The notes under the pieces are model-generated. The model was not told where the DNA came from. It did not search any database and was given only the letters and a program-made list of their open reading frames with translations. Of a DNA stretch of 11,169 bases, positions 6,439 to 11,169 are shown one piece after another (position 1 is the stretch's first letter; each line of letters opens with the position of its first letter). The DNA comes from Desulfuromusa sp. GTDB lineage: Bacteria > Desulfobacterota > Desulfuromonadia > Desulfuromonadales > Geopsychrobacteraceae. Both the position numbers and the translations under genes were made by a program. The stretch covers positions 1 through 11,169 of the forward strand of contig JAGGWI010000026.1 in NCBI GenBank assembly GCA_021157505.1, read 5' to 3'.

Positions 6439-7762
6439 TGATGATGCTTCACTCCGTCGGGTGACGGAATTTAACTTACAGGAAGCGGGCTATCATGTTC
6501 TGACCGCTAGTGATGGGGCAGCAGGTCTCACATTGTTCAAGCGCTATCGCCCGGGATTGGTCATAACCGACGTGCAAATGCCGGGAATGGATGGCTATGA
6601 AGTTCTGGCTGCGGTGTTGGCTCTGGAACCACAAACTCTGGTTATTATTGTGACGGCGTTCAGCACTGTGGCGCAGGCGGTCGATGCTATGAAGGTGGGT
6701 GCTTATGATTATCTGGCGAAACCCTTTAGTCGTGATCAACTCAGCTTGACTGTGGCCAAAGCTTTTGAATATCGTAATTTGCGTCAGGAAAATACCCAAT
6801 TAAAAGCCGCTTTATCTGAAAATGTTGATTCTGAACAGATCATTGGTCAGTCAAAAGTAATGCATCAATTGTTGCACCGGGTTGAAAAAGTGGCAGCAAG
6901 TCAGGCATCGGTACTGATCAGCGGTGAGAGTGGCACAGGAAAAGAGGTGATTGCCAAGGCATTGCACCGTGGTTCCGAGCGAAGTAATGGGCCTTTTGTT
7001 GCGGTCAATTGTGCCGCGATCCCTAAAGATTTGATTGAAAGTGAACTTTTTGGTCATCTCAAGGGCTCCTTTACAGGTGCTATCAAAGACCGTAAGGGTA
7101 AATTTTCTCTCGCAGATGGAGGAACTTTGTTTCTTGATGAAATTGGGGAACTGCCGATTGATCTGCAACCAAAGCTTCTTCGAGCTCTTCAGGAACAACA
7201 GTTTGAGCCGGTTGGTGGAGTTTCTGAACAGGTCGATGTTCGGGTTCTGGCGGCAACAAACCGTAATCTGGATGAGGCGATGCAATCTGGGGCGTTTCGT
7301 GAGGATCTCTATTATCGTTTGGCTGTTGTCCCAATCGAAATTCCACCGTTGCGTGAACGGCGCGAAGATATACCTCTCCTGCTCGATTTCTTTTTACGCA
7401 AGCGGCATGCTGGAACAACTGTGAATTTTTCGGAAGAGGTTATTGCTTATTTGCAGAAGTACAATTGGCCCGGCAATGTCCGGGAGTTGGAAAATGTTGT
7501 CGAGCAAATGATGATCCTGCGCAGCTCAGATATTATGGGGCTTGCTGACCTCCCCGAACGGATTGGTCGACCATCCACCCTAACAAATAAAGTCTTGAAC
7601 CTCCCTGAAGAGGGCTATTCTTTGGAGTTGCTTGAACAGGAAGCCGTTGAGGAAGCCCTCAGACGATGTCATGGCAACAAAAGCAAAGCTGCCGTTTTTT
7701 TGAAAATCCCACGACACACATTGCTGTATCGTTTGGAAAAGTATAATATCCAGACTTCTTAG
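6413..7762 (+). CDS. NtrC-family sigma-54-dependent response regulator
   Basis: This 449-residue activator of sigma-54 RNA polymerase is probably phosphorylated by the kinase just upstream. The receiver domain (1-115) has the acidic pocket D9-D11, phospho-acceptor D53 in TDVQMP, T81 and K103 in AKPF. The AAA+ domain (about 142-370) has Walker A GESGTGKE (171-178), the sigma-54-contact loop as GSFTGA (218-223) instead of the usual GAFTGA, Walker B TLFLDEIGE (238-246), and arginine-finger candidates in FREDLYYRL (295-303). The C-terminal Fis-type helix-turn-helix (about 411-446) ends HTLLYRLEKYNI. The start ATG at 6413 lies inside the kinase gene, behind GGA-rich sequence. Likely targets are its own operon and the divergent repeat protein, through the paired palindromes at 5179-5257. 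The target assignment is inference from position. Confidence 0.93.
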   Translation: MARQILLIDDDASLRRVTEFNLQEAGYHVLTASDGAAGLTLFKRYRPGLVITDVQMPGMDGYEVLAAVLALEPQTLVIIVTAFSTVAQAVDAMKVGAYDYLAKPFSRDQLSLTVAKAFEYRNLRQENTQLKAALSENVDSEQIIGQSKVMHQLLHRVEKVAASQASVLISGESGTGKEVIAKALHRGSERSNGPFVAVNCAAIPKDLIESELFGHLKGSFTGAIKDRKGKFSLADGGTLFLDEIGELPIDLQPKLLRALQEQQFEPVGGVSEQVDVRVLAATNRNLDEAMQSGAFREDLYYRLAVVPIEIPPLRERREDIPLLLDFFLRKRHAGTTVNFSEEVIAYLQKYNWPGNVRELENVVEQMMILRSSDIMGLADLPERIGRPSTLTNKVLNLPEEGYSLELLEQEAVEEALRRCHGNKSKAAVFLKIPRHTLLYRLEKYNIQTS

Positions 7763-7797
7763 GATTTACCCTCTGCAAAAACCGACCGTTTTCCTCC

Positions 7798-7835
7798 CTA
7801 GCAGCCAGTCCATTGTTAGTCTGACAGGCTGCTAG
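7798..7835. repeat. Perfect palindromic stem-loop between regulator and thioredoxin-fold gene
   Basis: CTAGCAGCC (7798-7806) and GGCTGCTAG (7827-7835) form a 9-bp perfect stem, extended by GTC/GAC after one mismatch, with a 12-nt loop. There is no T-run, so it is not a standard intrinsic terminator. It fills most of the 94-bp gap between the regulator and the lipoprotein gene and ends 22 bp before the next ATG. Its GC-rich symmetric form resembles dispersed REP-like elements. It could also damp read-through or stabilise the upstream mRNA. The rest of the gap shows nothing clear. Confidence 0.6.
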
Positions 7836-7856
7836 CCAACAATAAAGGAAGCATGA

Positions 7857-8393
7857 ATGCATCGTTCTAAAAAAAATATATTCGGGATTGTAGTTCTGCT
7901 TACAGTTTTTCTGTTGGTTGGTTGCGATAATACAACCTCAGAACAGCCGTTGACAAAGGTCAACTCTGAATCAAAGCTTGCTGCTGACTTTACTCTGACA
8001 AATATGCAAGGCGAGCAAATCAGTTTATCCCAATATCGTGGTAAAGTGGTTATCTTGAATTTTTGGGCAACCTGGTGTCCACCCTGTCGGGAAGAGATGC
8101 CCTCAATGGAGCGCCTCTATCGGAACCATAAAGATCAGGGTCTGGTGATGTTGGCCATTAATGTTGATGAAAACGGAAAAAAGGCGGTGAGTCAATTTTT
8201 GCGAAGAACACCGTATAGCTTTCAGATTCTTCTTGATAGTGACAATGTCGCGCAGAACGCCTATGGTGTCTTTCGCTTTCCCGAAAGCTTTATTATTGAC
8301 CGCAATGGGATGATGGTTAAAAAAATCATCGGCGGTCGGGATTGGTTGTCTGGATCGACATTTGAATTAATTAAATTCTTACTGAATGGCTAA
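7857..8393 (+). CDS. TlpA/ResA-like thioredoxin-fold lipoprotein
   Basis: This 178-residue protein is predicted to reduce or exchange disulfides on the outer face of the inner membrane. A lipoprotein signal peptide ends in the lipobox LLVGC with C23 as the lipidated cysteine. D24 follows it, which in enterics is an inner-membrane retention signal. The thioredoxin fold starts near residue 44 (FTLTNMQGEQISLSQYRGK), carries the active site WCPPC (C74, C77) and has the FPESFIID strand with candidate cis-proline P142. This CPPC-type site and the length fit TlpA/ResA-family thiol oxidoreductases, which act in cytochrome c maturation or general thiol reduction. AGGAA at 7846-7850 sets the start at 7857. 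The ATG at 7853 is in another frame. CcdA, the usual electron donor for such proteins, follows after 17 bp, which supports the role. Confidence 0.9.
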   Translation: MHRSKKNIFGIVVLLTVFLLVGCDNTTSEQPLTKVNSESKLAADFTLTNMQGEQISLSQYRGKVVILNFWATWCPPCREEMPSMERLYRNHKDQGLVMLAINVDENGKKAVSQFLRRTPYSFQILLDSDNVAQNAYGVFRFPESFIIDRNGMMVKKIIGGRDWLSGSTFELIKFLLNG

Positions 8394-8410
8394 GGTTTTT
8401 TGGAGTTATT

Positions 8411-9163
8411 ATGGAAGTTGGTACTGATATCACCATCTGGATTGCATTTTCAGCCGGACTGCTCTCTTATTTTTCTCCCTGTGTCCTGCCGTTGATTCCC
8501 TCCTATCTAACTTATATCTCCGGGCTTTCATTTGCTGAGTTAAAACAGGCGAATGCCAGTGCTCAAGTCCGTTTAACTGTTGTATTGCATTCATTGGCAT
8601 TTATTGCCGGATTCTCAGCGGTATTTATCACTCTGGGTGGCTTGGCCGGTTTAGCTTCTGCCTCATTTCAGACTTACCTGCATGATGGTTTGGGACTTAT
8701 CCAGAAATTCGGCGGAGTGATGATTTTTCTGTTTGGTATCCACCTGAGCGGGTTGTTTCATTTTGGTATGTTGCTCGGTGAAAAAAGGATTCAACTGCGT
8801 AGCAAGCCGGCCGGTTTTGTCGGAACATTTCTGGTTGGAATTGCCTTTGCCGCAGGTTGGACCCCCTGTATTGGTCCAATTCTTGGGGCTATTCTGGCTA
8901 TTGCTGCTGGTAGCTCCGGTGGTGTCGGTAAGGGGGTTATCCTTTTAACCAGTTACTCCGCCGGTCTTGGTGTTCCCTTCTTTATTTCCGGGCTGTTATT
9001 TCACTCCTTTCTAAGCTTTTTTGACCGGTTCAAAAAACATATCCGTATTGTTGAAATTGTGACTGGAGTATTACTGATGGTTGCTGGTATTTTACTATTT
9101 TTTGATCTATTCAGTCGCATCGCCGGATTTCTTTACCAGCTATTCCCTCCTGCATTGGGCTGA
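8411..9163 (+). CDS. ccdA: CcdA-type thiol-disulfide electron transporter
   Basis: This 250-residue inner-membrane protein of the CcdA/DsbD transmembrane-domain family passes reducing power from cytoplasmic thioredoxin to exported thioredoxin-like proteins. About six hydrophobic helices are visible. The two redox cysteines sit in inverted-repeat motifs: C24 in FSPCVLPLIPSYLTYISG (21-38) and C153 in GWTPCIGPILGAIL (149-162). The length is typical for CcdA, which lacks the extra domains of DsbD. GGAG at 8402-8405 gives good spacing to the ATG. The gene follows the thioredoxin-fold lipoprotein by 17 bp, and the two almost certainly form one functional and transcriptional unit that delivers electrons to that lipoprotein and perhaps to apocytochromes c. 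No clear terminator follows in the 95 bp before the next gene. Confidence 0.94.
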   Translation: MEVGTDITIWIAFSAGLLSYFSPCVLPLIPSYLTYISGLSFAELKQANASAQVRLTVVLHSLAFIAGFSAVFITLGGLAGLASASFQTYLHDGLGLIQKFGGVMIFLFGIHLSGLFHFGMLLGEKRIQLRSKPAGFVGTFLVGIAFAAGWTPCIGPILGAILAIAAGSSGGVGKGVILLTSYSAGLGVPFFISGLLFHSFLSFFDRFKKHIRIVEIVTGVLLMVAGILLFFDLFSRIAGFLYQLFPPALG

Positions 9164-9220
9164 TTTCTCTACCTGCTGCTACATTTCCCTTGATCTTGCC
9201 GGTCAAATCCTCTAGCTTTC

Positions 9221-9235
9221 TGATTGTCATTTTCA
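9221..9235. promoter_or_regulatory. Fur-box-like site upstream of fur
   Basis: TGATTGTCATTTTCA matches the 7-1-7 Fur consensus TGATAAT-N-ATTATCA at 11 of 14 positions. It lies 24 bp before the fur start codon and overlaps a weak promoter-like pair, TTGCCG (9196-9201) and TCTGAT (9219-9224), with 17-bp spacing. It suggests autoregulation of fur and possibly iron control of the feoB downstream. It was found by eye only. Confidence 0.5.
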
Positions 9236-9258
9236 ATTTCTAGCCGGGAGGTTATGTG

Positions 9259-9690
9259 ATGGATCAGGTGACTATATTCAGTGAGTATGTTCGCCGGAAA
9301 GGGTTGAAAAATACCAGCCAGAGAATGACAATTCTGGAAACTTTTCTGGGTTCTAAATCCCATTTTTCTACCGAAGACCTCTATTTCGAATTACGCAAGA
9401 AACATCCAAAAATTGGCTATGCGACTGTGCATCGCACCTTGAAATTGTTCGCTGAATGTGGAATTGCCAGTGAATTGGATTTTGGTGATGGGCAGACCCG
9501 CTTTGAACCCCTGGATTTAAATCAGCATCATGATCACCTGGTGTGTACCCATTGCGGTTTGATCGTCGAGTTTACGGAACCACAAATAGAAAAACTTCAG
9601 GAGCAGGTGGCTGCTCAGTATAATTTTAAAATTGAAAGACACCGCCACGAACTCTATGGTCTCTGTGCCAATTGTGCCAAACAGAGTTAA
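9259..9690 (+). CDS. fur: Fur-family ferric uptake regulator
   Basis: This 143-residue metal-dependent repressor has an N-terminal winged helix (about 1-80), including the DNA-recognition region IGYATVHRTLKLFAECGIA. The dimerisation domain carries the Fur hallmark HHDHLVCTHCG (90-100) and a second cysteine pair C136-x2-C139. C96, C99, C136 and C139 fit a structural zinc site; H90, H91, D92, H93 and H128 are candidate regulatory ligands. HHDHLVC and the C-terminal ELYGLCANC favour Fur over PerR or Zur, and adjacency to feoB agrees, but the subfamily is not proven. Two starts are possible: GTG at 9256 and ATG at 9259. GGAGG at 9247-9251 is 7 nt before the ATG and only 4 nt before the GTG, so the ATG was chosen. 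FeoB begins 32 bp downstream. Confidence 0.88.
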   Translation: MDQVTIFSEYVRRKGLKNTSQRMTILETFLGSKSHFSTEDLYFELRKKHPKIGYATVHRTLKLFAECGIASELDFGDGQTRFEPLDLNQHHDHLVCTHCGLIVEFTEPQIEKLQEQVAAQYNFKIERHRHELYGLCANCAKQS

Positions 9691-9722
9691 AACTATCATC
9701 CTACTCGAAAGTTTACAGTTTT

Positions 9723-11169
9723 ATGTCAGCTCAGAAAATATCATCACCTAAAGTGGTTCTGGTTGGAAATCCAAATGTTGGCAAGAGTGTTGTCTTCAAT
9801 GCTCTCACCGGGGCCTATACCACCGTGTCAAATTACCCGGGGACCTCGGTGGAAGTTTCCCGTGGTCATTGTCGGATAGCTGGTCAACGTTACGAAATTC
9901 TCGATACTCCCGGTATGTATTCAATGATGCCAATTACTGAGGAGGAGCGGGTTGCCCGAAAAATTCTTTTAACTGAAGATCCACATGCTGTTGTCCATGT
10001 CATTGATGCGCGGAATCTTGAGCGGATGCTGCCGATGACTCTACAGTTGATTGAAGCAGGTTTGCCGGTCATTCTGGTGGTGAATATTATGGATGAAGCT
10101 AAACGTCTGGGGATGCAACTGGACCTCAACCTGCTGCAGGAAAACCTCGGGATACCGGTTATTGGTACGGTGATGAAGCGGAAAGTTGGTCTGGATGAAT
10201 TACGTCAGACGATTTCTGATTACGCTATGGTTCCCTATAAGCCATTCATTTATGCTCCTGATCTGGAACAGGATATCAATCAGATCATAAAATTAATTCA
10301 TGGTGATTACCGTCTCAGCCGCCGAGCCACCAGCATTCTGTTGTTGCAGAAGGATGATGATATCGTCCATCTGGTAGAAAAAAAAGAAGCTGGTAATGGC
10401 TATGAACAGCTGACAGAGACAATTCGTGAGATTTCTTTCAAGCGCAGAGCCGATCTCCATTTACAGATCAGTCTGGAACGGCGCAAAGTGTGTAAGCAGA
10501 TGCTCAAAGGGGTTGTGACTCAATCGGTGCAGGAGGGTGAACCGTTCGGTGAAAAGCTCTCCCGCTGGATGATGAATCCGTTGACCGGCACACCAATTCT
10601 ACTGCTGGTGGTTTATTTTGGCCTCTATAAATTTGTTGGTGGTTTTGGTGCTGGAACGATGGTTGATTTTTTTGAAGGGAATCTGTTTGAAAATTACATC
10701 AACCCACCAGTCGTCAATTTTTCAGAAAAATATCTGACTGCCAACTGGCTGTTTGAATTGATTGCCGGTGAATATGGTCTCTGGACTTTGGGGATTCGTT
10801 ATGCTGTGGCACTGGTGCTGCCGATTGTCGGCACTTTTTTCCTGATTTTTTCAATACTGGAAGATACCGGTTATTTCCCCCGGCTGGCACTCTTGGTTGA
10901 TCGGCTGTTTAAAAAAATCGGGCTGTCGGGCCGAGCCGTTATCCCGATCGTCCTCGGTTTAGGTTGTGACACCATGGCTACACTGGTGACGCGAACGTTG
11001 GAGACAAAACGGGAACGGATCATCGCTACTCTGTTATTAGCGTTGGCGATCCCCTGTAGTGCTCAGTTGGGAGTGATTTTGGGTTTGTTGTCAGCAGAAC
11101 CGAATGCTCTGGCTGTATGGACGGTATTCTTGTTATTGGTTTTTCTCTTGATTGGTTTTTTGGCGTCAA
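9723..11169 (+). CDS. feoB: FeoB-type ferrous iron transporter, N-terminal part (3' end outside window)
   Basis: The frame is open from the ATG to the window end (482 complete codons). The cytosolic GTPase domain has G1 GNPNVGKS (15-22), the G2-region NYPGT (37-41), G3 DTPG (61-64) and G4 NIMD (121-124), in the FeoB style. A charged helical domain (about 175-280) follows, then membrane segments from about 291. The gate regions are atypical: LGLGCDTMATLVTRTLE (411-427) and IPCSAQLGV (443-451), where classical FeoB has GC-x2-PA and SC-x-ARLP. The cysteines (C415, C445) are kept but the Pro-Ala and Arg-Leu-Pro residues are not. No feoA lies upstream, and no FeoA domain is fused to the visible part. 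The Shine-Dalgarno is weak (GAAAG, 9706-9710). It sits 32 bp after fur and is probably co-transcribed and iron-regulated. The substrate is Fe(II) by family; the altered gate leaves some doubt. Confidence 0.87.
   Translation, partial: MSAQKISSPKVVLVGNPNVGKSVVFNALTGAYTTVSNYPGTSVEVSRGHCRIAGQRYEILDTPGMYSMMPITEEERVARKILLTEDPHAVVHVIDARNLERMLPMTLQLIEAGLPVILVVNIMDEAKRLGMQLDLNLLQENLGIPVIGTVMKRKVGLDELRQTISDYAMVPYKPFIYAPDLEQDINQIIKLIHGDYRLSRRATSILLLQKDDDIVHLVEKKEAGNGYEQLTETIREISFKRRADLHLQISLERRKVCKQMLKGVVTQSVQEGEPFGEKLSRWMMNPLTGTPILLLVVYFGLYKFVGGFGAGTMVDFFEGNLFENYINPPVVNFSEKYLTANWLFELIAGEYGLWTLGIRYAVALVLPIVGTFFLIFSILEDTGYFPRLALLVDRLFKKIGLSGRAVIPIVLGLGCDTMATLVTRTLETKRERIIATLLLALAIPCSAQLGVILGLLSAEPNALAVWTVFLLLVFLLIGFLAS

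Noticed and set aside
6851..7285. 144-residue open frame antisense to the response regulator
   Set aside because: It lies wholly within the conserved AAA+ coding region, has no recognisable domain and no credible initiation signal.
7659..7862. 67-residue minus-strand frame across the regulator end and the palindrome
   Set aside because: It spans the coding end of the regulator and the stem-loop, and the composition is not protein-like; it is a shadow of the palindromic element.
9190..9206. Terminator after ccdA (TTGA...TCAA)
   Set aside because: The stem is only four A/T-rich pairs and no T-run follows.

Overview
The window looks like a chromosomal segment of a Gram-negative, anaerobic or facultative bacterium. 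My best guess is a Desulfuromonadales-type deltaproteobacterium. This rests on protein style and gene content, not on a database match: a three-subunit-type succinate dehydrogenase/fumarate reductase, an NtrC-type two-component pair, a TlpA-like lipoprotein with CcdA, and an unusual FeoB next to Fur. Base composition is moderate and I see no transposase, integrase, tRNA, rRNA or CRISPR array.

Layout: (1) 1-1351, the end of a succinate dehydrogenase/fumarate reductase operon (flavoprotein C-terminus, iron-sulfur subunit, strong intrinsic terminator). (2) 1367-2971, a GAF-GGDEF diguanylate cyclase. (3) 2984-4537, on the minus strand, an AEC-family permease followed by a short PrmA-type methyltransferase. 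(4) 4596-5060, on the minus strand, a small secreted acidic protein made almost wholly of 21-residue tandem repeats, with its own terminator. (5) 5061-5289, a divergent control region with two related palindromic sites, a good sigma-70-type promoter facing right and a near-sigma-54 promoter facing left. (6) 5290-7762, a membrane histidine kinase overlapping an NtrC-type sigma-54 activator. (7) 7857-9163, a thioredoxin-fold lipoprotein and the CcdA thiol-electron transporter. (8) 9221 to the end, a Fur regulator behind a Fur-box-like site, then an FeoB-type iron transporter cut by the window edge.

The most interesting unit is 4596-7762. A small exported protein is transcribed divergently from a membrane kinase and a sigma-54-dependent regulator, and paired candidate operator sites lie between them. 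This resembles the E. coli zraP/zraSR envelope-stress layout, but the exported protein is an unrelated repeat protein I do not recognise. In that protein, 9 of the 10 variable codon sites among the near-identical repeat units are synonymous, which shows the reading frame is real and constrained. Membership in one regulatory system is inference. The parts and their arrangement are visible in the sequence.
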